Of a stretch of 64,000 nt of DNA, positions 1 through 8,215 are shown piece after piece. The stretch comes from PCPOR2b sp965220385 (lineage in GTDB: Bacteria > Poribacteria > WGA-4E > PCPOR2b): assembly GCA_965220385.1 (NCBI GenBank), contig OZ244825.1, positions 4,960,001-5,024,000 on the forward strand, written 5' to 3'. Numbering within the stretch: position 1 is the first letter of the stretch; each line of letters opens with the position of its first letter. The notes under the pieces were generated by a model. The model did no database searches. It was given only the letters and a program-made list of their open reading frames with translations, and was not told where the DNA came from. Made by a program: the position numbers and the translations under genes.

Positions 1-60
1 GTTAATCCTGAACTCCGCTATCTTTAGATCGAAATCTATATCTTCACACCGTGCAGTCAT
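1..60 (-). CDS. Partial hypothetical protein, N-terminal 20 residues
   Basis: On the minus strand an ATG at 60-58 is preceded by GGAGG at a 4-base spacing, and the 20 codons down to the window edge are open (MTARCEDIDFDLKIAEFRIN). The rest of the gene lies outside the window. The fragment is too short to assign a family. The start site is the main evidence; a chance open stretch of this length is possible. Confidence 0.5.
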   Translation of the reverse strand, partial: MTARCEDIDFDLKIAEFRIN

Positions 61-800
61 GGATCCTCCGTTGATAGTAGTAGGCATATTGCTTTTCCCG
101 ATTCTCGTGGACTCCGAGCTTCTCGGAGGAATCCCGTGCCGTTCCAGCTGTCCCGATGCAATCGGGGATTCATCGGGGCTCCGTATGCCGTAACCTCTGT
201 TAGCGAACGTGAAACCCAACACCCACAAAATTGATTGTATCACGGGCCGTCCAGCGCGTCCAGCAAAATGGAGAGGAACGAATCTACGTTTCTTGGTCTT
301 GCTTTCTTGGATCTGTGCTATCATGTTAACATCCAAGTTGCTAATGCTCTATTATGGTGAATTAGACAAATAAGTGGACATTACCAATAACTCCGACCTT
401 CGCGAAGTTTCCAAAGTCCCCCTGACAAGTGGTACATCCCGCCTGTCCCGATTCATCGGGGATTTATCGGGGGCGGGATTTAGGGGGTTGGTTGTGCATT
501 GAAAGTGTCTAAATAATTCTAAAATCTACCATAAATAAATTATGATTAAGTCACTCACCGCTCGGCTTGGATAGACATATCCAAGTCTTGGACTCTCCCC
601 GATAAGATCCCCGATGAATCGGGACAGGCGGGACAGGCGGAACGGAGCCATCTTTGCAAGGGTGATATGAATCTCGACTTACTGACTAATAAACACCCAA
701 TTTTTGAAAAAAGTGTTAGATTCGGTCAGGTCATCGTGGATAACGGATCGACTGACCTGACGGAAATCCGCGCAGAGCCTATAGAAAAGGGAGGAAAATT
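61..800. other. Gene-free intergenic stretch rich in short repeats
   Basis: I see no convincing gene here. The stretch holds three copies of the CCCGAT..ATCGGG palindrome family (139-178, 440-475, 597-643), a TATGGTGAATT element (353-533), a partial element carrying AACCCAACACCCAC (210-225) and a GCTTGGATAGACATATCCAAG palindrome (about 563-585). A 104-codon reading frame starting at 667 overlaps the zinc-ribbon gene out of frame and has no ribosome-binding site. Confidence 0.6.
353..533. repeat. TATGGTGAATT element, copy a
   Basis: The left end reads TATGGTGAATT and the right end, reverse-complemented, reads TATGGTAGATTTTAGAATT, so the ends form an imperfect inverted repeat. The interior carries GTCCCCCTGAC..GGGATTTAGGGGGTTGG with a CCCGATTCATCGGGG palindrome nested inside. 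Related copies lie at 29999-30154, 38826-38922, 41231-41387 and 60231-60334. TA at the outer edges would fit TA target duplication, but this is not certain. Confidence 0.6.
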
Positions 801-1010
801 ATGCGACACGAAAAATGGAAGTGTCCCAAATGCGAGAATGACGAGTTCGAGACCGATATTTTCCAAGCAACAGGCGGTACGTTTGCCAAGCTGTTCGATG
901 TTCAAAACAAAAAGTTCACCACCGTTTCATGCACACAATGCCAATACACCGAGGTCTATCGAGCAGACACCTCGCGCCTGAGTAACATCTTCGATTTCTT
1001 CACCAGTTAG
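801..1010 (+). CDS. Small zinc-ribbon protein
   Basis: A 69-residue protein with two CxxC knuckles, CPKC at residues 8-11 and CTQC at 44-47, spaced as in a single zinc ribbon. It resembles the family of small predicted nucleic-acid-binding zinc-ribbon proteins once called DUF2082. The start is supported by GGAGG eight bases upstream. The knuckles imply one bound zinc and probably nucleic-acid or protein binding; no target can be inferred. The next gene follows after 19 bases on the same strand and may be co-transcribed. Confidence 0.8.
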   Translation: MRHEKWKCPKCENDEFETDIFQATGGTFAKLFDVQNKKFTTVSCTQCQYTEVYRADTSRLSNIFDFFTS

Positions 1011-1029
1011 CATCAGAAGGTGATTCCCC

Positions 1030-1431
1030 ATGAGAGCCTTCACCGACGCTGAAAAAGAGCAACTGCAAGCCAAAATTAGGGACGAACAGGAACGGCAGCG
1101 GACACTTAGAGAAAGCCTCCAAATCGAAAAGGAAAAAGAGTCAAAAAGGAGTAGAGGCATAATTTCGACAGTGTTAAGCGTTAAGTATGGTTTCTTAATA
1201 CTTATTTTTTTGCTGATCGTCTTGGACATATATCTTCTACTACCTCCGCGACATTATGATTCTCATTCCTTCATCGCTCCCGTAGTAACATTGATGTTAC
1301 TATTTAATCACATTGCCTGGCATTTCACAAAGAAAGGTTGGCCAAGCCACGTGATGAAAACGATTGCATGGGTTTGGATAATATTTGGTTGTGCTTACCT
1401 ATTTTGGCTCTTTAAGACTGGTGCTGTATGA
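1030..1431 (+). CDS. Small membrane protein with N-terminal coiled coil
   Basis: A 133-residue protein. Residues 6-40 are highly charged and helical (AEKEQLQAKI.., many E/K/R), likely a cytoplasmic coiled coil. Three hydrophobic segments follow at about 54-72, 81-98 and 109-128. AAGGTG ten bases upstream supports the ATG. It sits 19 bases after the zinc-ribbon gene, suggesting one transcript. I do not recognise the family. The arrangement (helix, then 2TM-like hydrophobic pair plus one) recalls small 2TM-domain proteins of unknown function, but that is only a resemblance. Confidence 0.7.
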   Translation: MRAFTDAEKEQLQAKIRDEQERQRTLRESLQIEKEKESKRSRGIISTVLSVKYGFLILIFLLIVLDIYLLLPPRHYDSHSFIAPVVTLMLLFNHIAWHFTKKGWPSHVMKTIAWVWIIFGCAYLFWLFKTGAV

Positions 1432-1444
1432 CATATTGGCGACG

Positions 1445-1746
1445 AGGGTCATTTAGTTTTTCTGTAGGTGCTTGCATCCCGCCTGTCCCGCCTGTCCCGA
1501 TTTATCGGGGATTCATCGGGGATTTATCGGGGAGGGATTTCCCAATCCCGACACGTCGCTCTAATGAGTTTTAAAAAATTAAACGGGTAATTCTATCTTT
1601 CCCCCAGACCCGGTAGGTGCGGTTTTCAACCGCACCGGACATCGCTCGGAAATTACCCAATTAATAAATTAATCTTCATATGAGCGACTTCCCGACTCCG
1701 ATTTTTCAAACAAAACGGGTAAAAAGCCTAAAACTGAATAGCCCTA
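1445..1746. mobile_element. MITE-like element, copy 1 (302 bp)
   Basis: Begins AGGGTCATTTAGTTTT and ends AAAACTGAATAGCCCTA, an imperfect terminal inverted repeat. The element is flanked by an exact direct repeat TATTGGCGACG at 1434-1444 and 1747-1757, which reads as an 11-bp target-site duplication. It is longer than copies 2 and 3 because the interior holds a CCCGATTTATCGGGG array (1478-1533) and a GGTGCGGTT..AACCGCACC hairpin near 1616-1640. No reading frame inside looks like a transposase, so it would be non-autonomous. Confidence 0.7.
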
Positions 1747-1771
1747 TATTGGCGACGAGGGATAAAAAGAT

Positions 1772-3049
1772 ATGAGCGAAAGGATCTTTGAAAAAATCGA
1801 CGTATTCTTACCGGGACAGGGTGAGACACTGACACAAGCCCCAGCCCACCATTGGCAACGCGCAGCGGGTGCCAACGCCCAAATCTACTATAGCACACGG
1901 GAGCCAAAATCTGTCCTTATCCATCTAACGGGGTTGACCAGACAAGAGAGGAAAGCGCTCGCCGATATGCCGATCGAGGTGGATCTGTCAGCTTTGAAAT
2001 ACCACGACTACGACGGGTTCGGTGTCCATCTGCCGGGACTGATCGCCACAACACAGGGAACAGCTATCGCCGTATGCCAAAAACGACACGGCTCGATGGG
2101 CGATGGCGGCAACCAGGTCGACATCCTGATGTCACGCAGCGAAGATAACGGCGCAACTTGGCAACGACAGGAGGTTATCTTCGAGGAGACAGAGGCATTC
2201 ACCTATCTCGGGCCCATCTTCGAGGACTGCACGACGGGTACTATCTTCGTAGCTTTCTGGAAAATGCCCGCCGACATATTGGACGACCTGGGCTACTTCA
2301 GCGAACACGCCAAACAGGGAGGCGGCTTCTATCTGCTCAAAAGCACCGATGAAGGACGGAGTTGGTCTGATCCCGCCTATATCCGTCCGGAACCGAACGC
2401 CGATGGCTGGATAGGTTGGCCCAACAACTGCGCCCACGGCATCCAACTTACCTCTGGCCCCCACAAGGATCGGTTGATCATACCGGCGTTTCTTTACAAG
2501 GAGGGTGAACCGGGGCAGGTGCCGGGGGTCCGTGGTGGGTTGTTGTACAGCGACGACGGCGGACAAAGTTGGAGGGCGGGCGCGGTCCTACCCGAAGGCT
2601 CAGATGAGGTCAGTCTCGTGGAAACTACGGGAGGCGGTATCTACGTCAGTTATCGCAAGAACACGCTTGCCACCGGCAAACGCCACTTCGCACGCAGTAC
2701 CGATTACGGCGAAACCTTCTGCGAACACGGTCAGCACGAGGAGGTGCCAGACACAAATCTCCATGCCGGTTTAATCCGCTGTTGTAGAAACGAGGGAGGA
2801 AGTGAAGGGATTCTCCTGTTTTCTAATCCATCTCCGGCGAAAGATATGACGATCCGCATCAGCCGTGACGAAGGCAGGAGTTGGCACTTTTCACGTAGGA
2901 TTGAGCGGGGATTGTCACGCTATTCCGATCTTGCAGTAACCCCCGACGGAACAATCCTTTGTCTGTATACCAACGGAGTTGTTCGTGACAGGGAAAAGAT
3001 CAGCGTCGCACGGTTTAACTTGGAATGGTTGATGGGTACTACGGATTAG
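1772..3049 (+). CDS. Sialidase-like BNR-repeat protein
   Basis: A 425-residue protein with five Asp-box (BNR) motifs of the form S/T-x-D-x-G-x-T/S-W/F: near residues 122-130 (SEDNGATW), 191-198 (STDEGRSW), 260-267 (SDDGGQSW), 309-316 (STDYGETF) and about 364-372 (SRDEGRSW). This marks a six-bladed sialidase-type propeller. Family members are exo-sialidases or related glycosidases, but many Asp-box proteins bind glycans without cleaving sialic acid. There is no signal peptide, so action on intracellular or imported substrate is suggested. GAGGG lies 10 bases before the ATG. The gene starts 25 bases after MITE copy 1, whose insertion duplicated part of its leader. Confidence 0.85.
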   Translation: MSERIFEKIDVFLPGQGETLTQAPAHHWQRAAGANAQIYYSTREPKSVLIHLTGLTRQERKALADMPIEVDLSALKYHDYDGFGVHLPGLIATTQGTAIAVCQKRHGSMGDGGNQVDILMSRSEDNGATWQRQEVIFEETEAFTYLGPIFEDCTTGTIFVAFWKMPADILDDLGYFSEHAKQGGGFYLLKSTDEGRSWSDPAYIRPEPNADGWIGWPNNCAHGIQLTSGPHKDRLIIPAFLYKEGEPGQVPGVRGGLLYSDDGGQSWRAGAVLPEGSDEVSLVETTGGGIYVSYRKNTLATGKRHFARSTDYGETFCEHGQHEEVPDTNLHAGLIRCCRNEGGSEGILLFSNPSPAKDMTIRISRDEGRSWHFSRRIERGLSRYSDLAVTPDGTILCLYTNGVVRDREKISVARFNLEWLMGTTD

Positions 3050-3105
3050 ATGGCGCGGGCGTGGTCTATAAAGTCTGTAGTGCTAACTGTTTTTACGTTT
3101 CACAG

Positions 3106-3147
3106 CCTGTCCCGCCTGTCCCGATTTATCGGGGGGATTTATCGGGG
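3106..3147. repeat. CCCGATTTATCGGGG palindrome-array copy
   Basis: Pattern: (CCTGTCCCG)n followed by the palindrome CCCGATTTATCGGGG and one or more extra units of GATTTATCGGGG. The same family occurs in intergenic DNA at 139-178, 440-475, 597-643, 1478-1533, 14964-14999, 30048-30066, 30106-30120, 30191-30225, 41279-41335, 45296-45344, 45754-45833, 54914-54962, 56044-56118, 56461-56496 and 60259-60274. It occurs in either orientation, with CCCGAT-N2-ATCGGG as the constant core. It resembles REP/BIME-type sequences. Confidence 0.8.
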
Positions 3148-3156
3148 CATCACGTT

Positions 3157-3912
3157 TCATCTGTTTTCATACCTGTCCGCACGGTCATGTCCCAAAAGAC
3201 CGGGGCACAGCCGCTGCATTTCCGGGGGCATCCGATCGTACGTCTCAGGCCAAATCGGTTGGTGACCGCCCTCGATCCAGTTGTTGAACCACGGCGGGTA
3301 GTAGGCGATATTCAGTCCAACACGGATCTGATCGCTCGTATTTGCGCGGGCTTGGTGATACGTGCCGCCATGCCACATAATGACCGATCCCGCTTTGCCA
3401 GTAATCGGCTTGATCAAGGGGCTGTCTGGGGTGATGTCCGATGGTGGTGCCTTCCGACGTGAACGGTGACTCATTGGTACCACACCCGTTGCACCGTTAT
3501 CTTCTGTGAAGTCTGTCAGCATCCAGATGCTGTTAATAATCCACGGCACGTCTGGCACTTCATGGAACTCGCGTGCAGAATCCACATGCAGATGCTGCCC
3601 CGGCGCACCGGGCCAAGTCGGCTTGGAACACGCCTCGACCACCCGACAGTTTTGACCCAAAAAATGCCGCGCAATCGCTACCGTGTCCGGATGACTGGCA
3701 CACGTCCATACTCGGTCGTCCAGATTCATCATGCCAAATAGCGTCTGATAGTGCTCATCTCCGGTGTTATAGATTTGACACTCCGGATCCGCGTGCAACT
3801 CAAGGAATCGTTCCGCCATGCTGCGTGCAGTATCTTCGGGGAGGCGACCCTCCAGTAGACAATAGCCATAGGTGGTCAAACAATCTATTGCCGCTTCGAC
3901 ATCACTGTTCAT
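3157..3912 (-). CDS. Phytanoyl-CoA dioxygenase (PhyH) family protein
   Basis: A 251-residue predicted Fe(II)/2-oxoglutarate-dependent oxygenase. The iron-binding facial triad is visible: H109-x-D111 (in QHLHVDS) and distal H186 (in WHGGTYHQARAN). R197, eleven residues after the last His, is placed to bind 2-oxoglutarate. A conserved core WMLTDFTEDNGATGVVPMSHR lies at 130-150. The family hydroxylates small molecules, so the substrate cannot be read from sequence. GGGAGA six bases before the ATG supports the start. Length is near the usual 250-300. It is divergently or independently placed relative to the sialidase-like gene, with ends facing each other. Confidence 0.88.
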   Translation of the reverse strand: MNSDVEAAIDCLTTYGYCLLEGRLPEDTARSMAERFLELHADPECQIYNTGDEHYQTLFGMMNLDDRVWTCASHPDTVAIARHFLGQNCRVVEACSKPTWPGAPGQHLHVDSAREFHEVPDVPWIINSIWMLTDFTEDNGATGVVPMSHRSRRKAPPSDITPDSPLIKPITGKAGSVIMWHGGTYHQARANTSDQIRVGLNIAYYPPWFNNWIEGGHQPIWPETYDRMPPEMQRLCPGLLGHDRADRYENR

Positions 3913-4052
3913 CGGCTTCTCCCGTTTAGATTACCGTCAAGAAACATGCAGCGTAAAACGTAAAATCTAAGATGCAGCGACTTCACGTTTCACGCATCAC
4001 GGTAAGGCGCGGTATACACACACGCCCTGTCCGACAAATCCACATCTTCGAT

Positions 4053-4931
4053 CTACACAGGCATTGTCCTGCCACTATAGGCTCTACCAGCCTCCGCTAG
4101 CTCAGGACTGCCTCCCATAATCCTCACGCCCCCATCAATTCTCTCCGGGAGTGTTTCTATGCTGCCGCCTTCCAAGAATGCAACGCCCGCTTCCTTACAC
4201 GCATTATATACCCGATTTCTCGCCTCAACCATCTCGGGCGGATGCGGACTTGGGGAATTCTTGTAACCAAACGACATACCCAGATCGCCAGGTCCCCATT
4301 CGGCAAAGGCGATGCCGGGCACCCTAAGCGTCATTTCAGTATTGGCGATTGCTCGCACATTCTCGATTTTCAACCCAAGCATCAGTTCGCCAGCCGGATT
4401 CAGGGGCCAAGGATCAGCTTTGTCTAAGTATTCATCAACGGAAACACCCCAAATAGGTGCGGCCGATCCCTGTCCTGCTGACCCCCTACGTCCAACATCC
4501 AGCTGCGTACCGACACCGATCGTCTGGAACGGATACCGGCAACATTCAACAAATGCCTTCACCGCTTCCGGAGATTCCGCATGGCACAGCAGAAGGCCAT
4601 GTACACCTATCGCCAATAGCTGTCTAAGCTGCCACGCATTCGCTCGCATAACATCAGGACTTGACCCGTCCATCGGCAACTCCACAACGACCGCTGGCGT
4701 CACGTGACCGCTGTTGGTCGGTCCACCGTCCACGAGCCCACGCATATAGTTCGCCAGACCTACCAAATCAAGGGGACCATGCTCCATACCGATGTTGATG
4801 TAGTCTGCCCACGTTTTTGCCATCTCTTTGCCAGCCTCGTAGGTAAGATTGGCGGCTGTGTGGCTGCCTGTATAGTAGACCGGCTGATCTTGCTCAAGTA
4901 GTTCAATTGCTCTGTTCACTCGCTTCGCCAT
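4053..4931 (-). CDS. HpcH/HpaI aldolase/citrate lyase family protein
   Basis: A 292-residue TIM-barrel protein of the class II (metal-dependent) pyruvate aldolase group. The pair of acidic metal ligands expected for the family is likely E190 (in LKIENVRAIANT) and D216 (in WGPGDLGMSFG). Family members cleave or form 2-keto-3-deoxy acids or related compounds into pyruvate plus an aldehyde, but several subgroups act on other substrates. This copy is longer than classical HpcH (about 260) and the actual substrate is unknown. AGAGG upstream supports the ATG. It follows the PhyH gene's start by 140 bases in the same direction, so the two may form one transcription unit. Confidence 0.82.
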   Translation of the reverse strand: MAKRVNRAIELLEQDQPVYYTGSHTAANLTYEAGKEMAKTWADYINIGMEHGPLDLVGLANYMRGLVDGGPTNSGHVTPAVVVELPMDGSSPDVMRANAWQLRQLLAIGVHGLLLCHAESPEAVKAFVECCRYPFQTIGVGTQLDVGRRGSAGQGSAAPIWGVSVDEYLDKADPWPLNPAGELMLGLKIENVRAIANTEMTLRVPGIAFAEWGPGDLGMSFGYKNSPSPHPPEMVEARNRVYNACKEAGVAFLEGGSIETLPERIDGGVRIMGGSPELAEAGRAYSGRTMPV

Positions 4932-5057
4932 AATTAACCTCTCTTAACAAAAAATAACTCGCCTATCGTAGCGATTGTAATCACTTTAAAAATCATCATT
5001 ACAAGCGAAAATTATAGCACAGTTGCTGATTTGAGTCAAACGGCGAATCCGCTACTC

Positions 5058-5178
5058 CAAGGTCATTTGGTTTTCCTGTAGGAGGGATCTCCGAATCCCG
5101 ACATCTCACTGTAGGCGCGATCTCCCGGTTGCGCCTTTTCAAAAAAATGGGTAATAAGCCGAAAACTGAATAGCCCTA
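5058..5178. mobile_element. MITE-like element, copy 2 (121 bp)
   Basis: Left end CAAGGTCATTTGGTTTTCC, right end AAAACTGAATAGCCCTA. It is almost identical internally to copy 3 (27259-27380). The flanks carry TCCGCTACTC (5048-5057) and TCCGCTGCTC (5179-5188), a 10-bp target duplication with one difference. It lies in the gap between the aldolase gene and the TPR gene and contains no reading frame of note. Confidence 0.7.
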
Positions 5179-5205
5179 TCCGCTGCTCTGTTCGCCGATC
5201 CCTCC

Positions 5206-5234
5206 TTGACATTCCCACGTGTCAAAAGTATAAT
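5206..5234 (+). promoter_or_regulatory. Consensus sigma-70 promoter for the TPR gene
   Basis: A perfect TTGACA (5206-5211), a 17-base spacer and a perfect TATAAT (5229-5234). It lies about 95 bases upstream of the TPR gene start and 28 bases after the right end of MITE copy 2. The spacer contains ACGTGT near its centre, but no operator can be assigned. Confidence 0.8.
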
Positions 5235-5328
5235 GAATGAGTTATCTGCTAATCACACAGCTTTTTTGTGCGAACCGCGCAGGGGTGGGATTCCGACGTA
5301 TCAGGACAAGCGAAAGTGAGAAAAAAAC

Positions 5329-5646
5329 ATGGCAACAAAAGAGGAACTTTATGATCAGGCTTTAACACATTTCGGGAACAACGAACTTGAGGCAGCAGCT
5401 GCTACGTTCAATCAGCTTGTCGAACAATACCCTGACTATGTGGATGGGCATGTTGGGCTCGGACACGCATACGAACGGATGAGCAAATATGATGAAGCGA
5501 TTGATGCGATCAAAAAAGCAATCGAGGTTGACCCGACCGATCCACTTAATTACACCAGCTTATCGATCTGTTACCAGCGCAAAGGGATGATTCAGGAAGC
5601 CGAAGACGCAATGGCAAAATCACAACAGTTACAAATGGGAACATAA
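5329..5646 (+). CDS. Small TPR-repeat protein
   Basis: A 105-residue all-helical protein with about three tetratricopeptide repeats; the clearest ones cover residues 4-37, 38-71 and 72-102 (pattern A-L-x-x-F-x-N-x-x-x-x-A-A; GLGHAYERMSKYDEAIDAIKKAIEVDP). No signal peptide or other domain. TPRs mediate protein-protein contacts, and the partner cannot be inferred. A perfect sigma-70 promoter lies upstream, suggesting steady expression. The ribosome-binding site is weak (GTGAG). It precedes citramalate synthase by 134 bases. Confidence 0.8.
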   Translation: MATKEELYDQALTHFGNNELEAAAATFNQLVEQYPDYVDGHVGLGHAYERMSKYDEAIDAIKKAIEVDPTDPLNYTSLSICYQRKGMIQEAEDAMAKSQQLQMGT

Positions 5647-5740
5647 TATATAACCACTAGTGCTAGTTTGCAGCTGTTGATAACGTGAAACGTGATGCGT
5701 GAAACGTGAAAACTACGTGAAAACTATTGGTTATATAAGA
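5646..5740. repeat. Inverted-repeat element with ACGTGAAAC array
   Basis: TATATAACCACTAGTG near 5649-5663 faces CACTATTGGTTATATA-type sequence near 5724-5738 as an imperfect inverted repeat. Inside are GTGCTAGTTTGCAGCTGTTG and a run of ACGTGAAACGTGATGCGTG units. The inner part is repeated near-identically at about 56313-56380, at the left end of another element. No gene fits here. Confidence 0.55.
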
Positions 5741-5780
5741 CCTGCTGCAAATAAGCAAATGAGGAGGAAACGCAAGCGAT

Positions 5781-7349
5781 ATGCTTGAACTTTACGACAC
5801 AACGCTCAGAGACGGAAGCCAAGGGGAGGGAGTTGCTTTCTCAGTTGAGGACAAGCTGCTCATTATCAAAGCCCTCGACCGTTTGGGCATCCACTACATC
5901 GAAGGCGGCTACCCCGGTTCAAACCCAAAAGATATAGAATTCTTCAAAAGTGCGAAGTCACTCCAACTCCAACAGGCAGCAGTTGTGCCTTTCGGTAGCA
6001 CGCGCCATCCACGTTATCAACCCAGCGAAGATCCCAATCTGTTAGCGTTACTGGATACAGGTACCCGCACCGTCACGATTTTCGGAAAGAGTTGGGAACT
6101 CCATGCGACAGATGTGCTTCGTGTCACAGCGCAGGAGAACATCGAACTCATTGAAAGCTCAGTTCGCTTCTTGGTCGAGAATGGGCGCGAGGTCATTTAC
6201 GACGCGGAACACTTCTTTGATGGTTACGATGACCAGCCGGATTACGCGCTGCAGACGCTTAAAGCAGCGGCACACGCTGGCGCAAGATGTGTCGTACTGT
6301 GCGATACCAATGGGGGACGATTGCCTCTGGAAATTCAGGAAGGTGTGCGAGCCGTCATGGCAGAGATTGACCTGCCAGTTGGTATCCATACCCATAACGA
6401 TGCAGCCATGGGAGCTGCGAACGCTGTGCTGGCTGTCCAAGCGGGCGCCACTCATGTCCAAGGGACATTCAACGGCTACGGTGAACGCTGCGGCAACGCA
6501 AATCTCGCATCTATCATTCCAACGATCAAACTTAAATTAGGAATTGACTGCATCAGCGAGGAAGGGCTCAGTCAGCTCACGGAAACATCACGCCTTATCA
6601 GCGAATTAGCAAATCTGCCGCATGACGAGCGTCAGCCGTATGTCGGGAGTTCTGCGTTCGCCCACAAAGGTGGTATGCACATTGACGCTGTCCGCAAGAA
6701 TTCGCGTACTTTTGAACATATCGATCCAGAATTGGTTGGCAACGAGCAACGTATCCTGATCTCGGATCAGGCAGGTAAAAGTGCCATCCTAAAAAAAATC
6801 GAAAGACACTATCCGAACTACGACAAGAATTCACCAGAAGTCATCGCGCTTTTTGATCGGTTGAAAGAAGCGGAAAATGAAGGTTATCAATATGAAGCCG
6901 CCGATGCATCGTTTGAACTATTGACTCGGACGCTTTTAGACGGCTATCAGCCATTCTTCGATCTACTCGGATTTCGCGTGATTATTGAGAAGATCAAAGA
7001 CCACGGCATACGGTCTGAAGCGACGATAAAAGTAATGGCGCCCGATCGCGAGGTCGAGCACACCGCCGCTGATGGTGATGGTCCTGTCAATGCACTCGAC
7101 AGCGCGCTACGCAAAGCACTTGAGCGATTCTATCCTTCGCTACAGGATGTACACTTAACCGACTATAAAGTGCGGGTTCTCGACACCCAAGCCGGCACCG
7201 GTGCAAAAGTTCGAGTGCTGATTGAAGCGAGTGATGGAAAAGAGCATTGGGGTACGGTTGGGGTGTCGGAAAACATCATACAGGCAAGTTGGGAAGCCCT
7301 CACGGATAGCTTGGAGTACAAACTCTATAAGGACAACCGTGATGCATAA
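5781..7349 (+). CDS. cimA: (R)-citramalate synthase
   Basis: A 522-residue enzyme that condenses pyruvate and acetyl-CoA to (R)-citramalate, the first step of the threonine-independent route to isoleucine. The N-terminal TIM barrel begins with the DTTLRDGSQ signature (residues 6-14; R10 and D11 catalytic/metal). The metal-binding HxH lies in GIHTHNDAAMGAANA around residue 203. The FNGYGERCGNANL motif follows. A C-terminal regulatory (LeuA dimer) domain covers roughly 390-515. The long form and the SxKDK-independent opening match the CimA/AksA-like subgroup TIGR00977 more than LeuA, although a 2-isopropylmalate synthase cannot be fully excluded. GAGGAGG is present but 13 bases from the ATG, which is unusually far. 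Confidence 0.88.
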   Translation: MLELYDTTLRDGSQGEGVAFSVEDKLLIIKALDRLGIHYIEGGYPGSNPKDIEFFKSAKSLQLQQAAVVPFGSTRHPRYQPSEDPNLLALLDTGTRTVTIFGKSWELHATDVLRVTAQENIELIESSVRFLVENGREVIYDAEHFFDGYDDQPDYALQTLKAAAHAGARCVVLCDTNGGRLPLEIQEGVRAVMAEIDLPVGIHTHNDAAMGAANAVLAVQAGATHVQGTFNGYGERCGNANLASIIPTIKLKLGIDCISEEGLSQLTETSRLISELANLPHDERQPYVGSSAFAHKGGMHIDAVRKNSRTFEHIDPELVGNEQRILISDQAGKSAILKKIERHYPNYDKNSPEVIALFDRLKEAENEGYQYEAADASFELLTRTLLDGYQPFFDLLGFRVIIEKIKDHGIRSEATIKVMAPDREVEHTAADGDGPVNALDSALRKALERFYPSLQDVHLTDYKVRVLDTQAGTGAKVRVLIEASDGKEHWGTVGVSENIIQASWEALTDSLEYKLYKDNRDA

Positions 7350-7425
7350 AACATAGTGCGTGACGACTACCTTGCATGCCCAGTATACCTCATGCGGAAG
7401 CTCAACCTAAGATCTATCTTCATCC

Positions 7426-7454
7426 TTGACGCAATTGATCTGATTTGTTATAAT
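7426..7454 (+). promoter_or_regulatory. Sigma-70 promoter for the zinc-finger gene
   Basis: TTGACG (7426-7431), 17-base spacer, TATAAT (7449-7454). It lies 40 bases upstream of the 7495 start codon and after the citramalate synthase stop, so the downstream gene has its own promoter. Confidence 0.75.
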
Positions 7455-7494
7455 ATATATAACATTTCGATAATTATCGACAGGAGGATTCTGT

Positions 7495-8052
7495 ATGGCT
7501 GATTTACAACAGATTGCAAAAACAGCGCAAGAGATCATCCAGATCTGTGAGCAAGAGCGAACCAACAAAGCGGACAAAGAAAAGCTGCTGAAGCTGCAAG
7601 GAGCAATCCTTACGCATATTGAAAGTCTTACCGAATGCGAAGTTTGCGGATCAATCGCAGACCTGGTTGTAACGATGACAATTGAGCCAGTGACCGCAAA
7701 GTTGTGTAAAGATTGTGGTATAAGTGCGATCGAAACCGGAAAGATTAAAAAAGGTACGACACGAAAGCGACCTGCCCAAACTGTAAGGAAGAGTGCACCA
7801 ACGGCGAAAAGAAAATCGCCACCGCAAAAGTCATCACCCAAGAGCACCGCCGAGCTATTTGCCGAAGTGGAGAAGGAAACAAGCCTCAAGAAAACGGATA
7901 TAAGGCGTCTGCATAAAATCATCCAAGAGATCCCAAGTCCGATGAACCTTGAAAACACTGTCTTATATGTGAAGCATGAGGCGGAGCTCGCGAAACTGAA
8001 GATAGAACAGGACGCTTTGAAAACGGCGGTTACGTTATTAATGGCAGCGTGA
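7495..8052 (+). CDS. Hypothetical protein with a CxxC/CxxC zinc site
   Basis: A 185-residue protein I do not recognise. A central pair of knuckles, CEVCG (about residues 58-62) and CKDCG (about 84-88), probably holds a zinc ion. The N-terminal 55 residues are helical and charged. A basic, proline- and lysine-rich linker (residues about 95-125, KKGTTRKRPAQ.., KRKSPPQKSSPK) follows, then a helical C-terminus. The basic linker hints at nucleic-acid or polyanion binding. AGGAGG eight bases upstream fixes the start, and a good promoter precedes it. Confidence 0.7.
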   Translation: MADLQQIAKTAQEIIQICEQERTNKADKEKLLKLQGAILTHIESLTECEVCGSIADLVVTMTIEPVTAKLCKDCGISAIETGKIKKGTTRKRPAQTVRKSAPTAKRKSPPQKSSPKSTAELFAEVEKETSLKKTDIRRLHKIIQEIPSPMNLENTVLYVKHEAELAKLKIEQDALKTAVTLLMAA

Positions 8053-8150
8053 AAGTCTCTTTTCACATCTTGGCGCGCACCGAAGTTAGTTTGTCTAGGG
8101 CTTGCAAGGATTTGGTACTTCTGATTGAATTCAGGAATTTCTGAAACACA

Positions 8151-8179
8151 TTGTCCCCTGAATGCGTTTAGGGTAATAC
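8151..8179 (+). promoter_or_regulatory. Possible promoter of the sigma/FHA unit
   Basis: TTGTCC (8151-8156), 17-base spacer and TAATAC (8174-8179), 37 bases before the GTG start of the sigma factor. The match is moderate (four of six in each box). If the factor is autoregulated the true promoter may not look like sigma-70. Confidence 0.45.
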
Positions 8180-8215
8180 GATCTTGTTAACGATAGGGAC
8201 AAGGAGGCGCCTACT

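Noticed and set aside
667..981. A 104-codon plus-strand frame
   Set aside because: Overlaps the zinc-ribbon gene out of frame, has no ribosome-binding site and no recognisable protein features.
7407..8066. A 219-codon minus-strand frame
   Set aside because: Antisense to the zinc-knuckle gene at 7495, which has its own promoter, AGGAGG and paired CxxC motifs.
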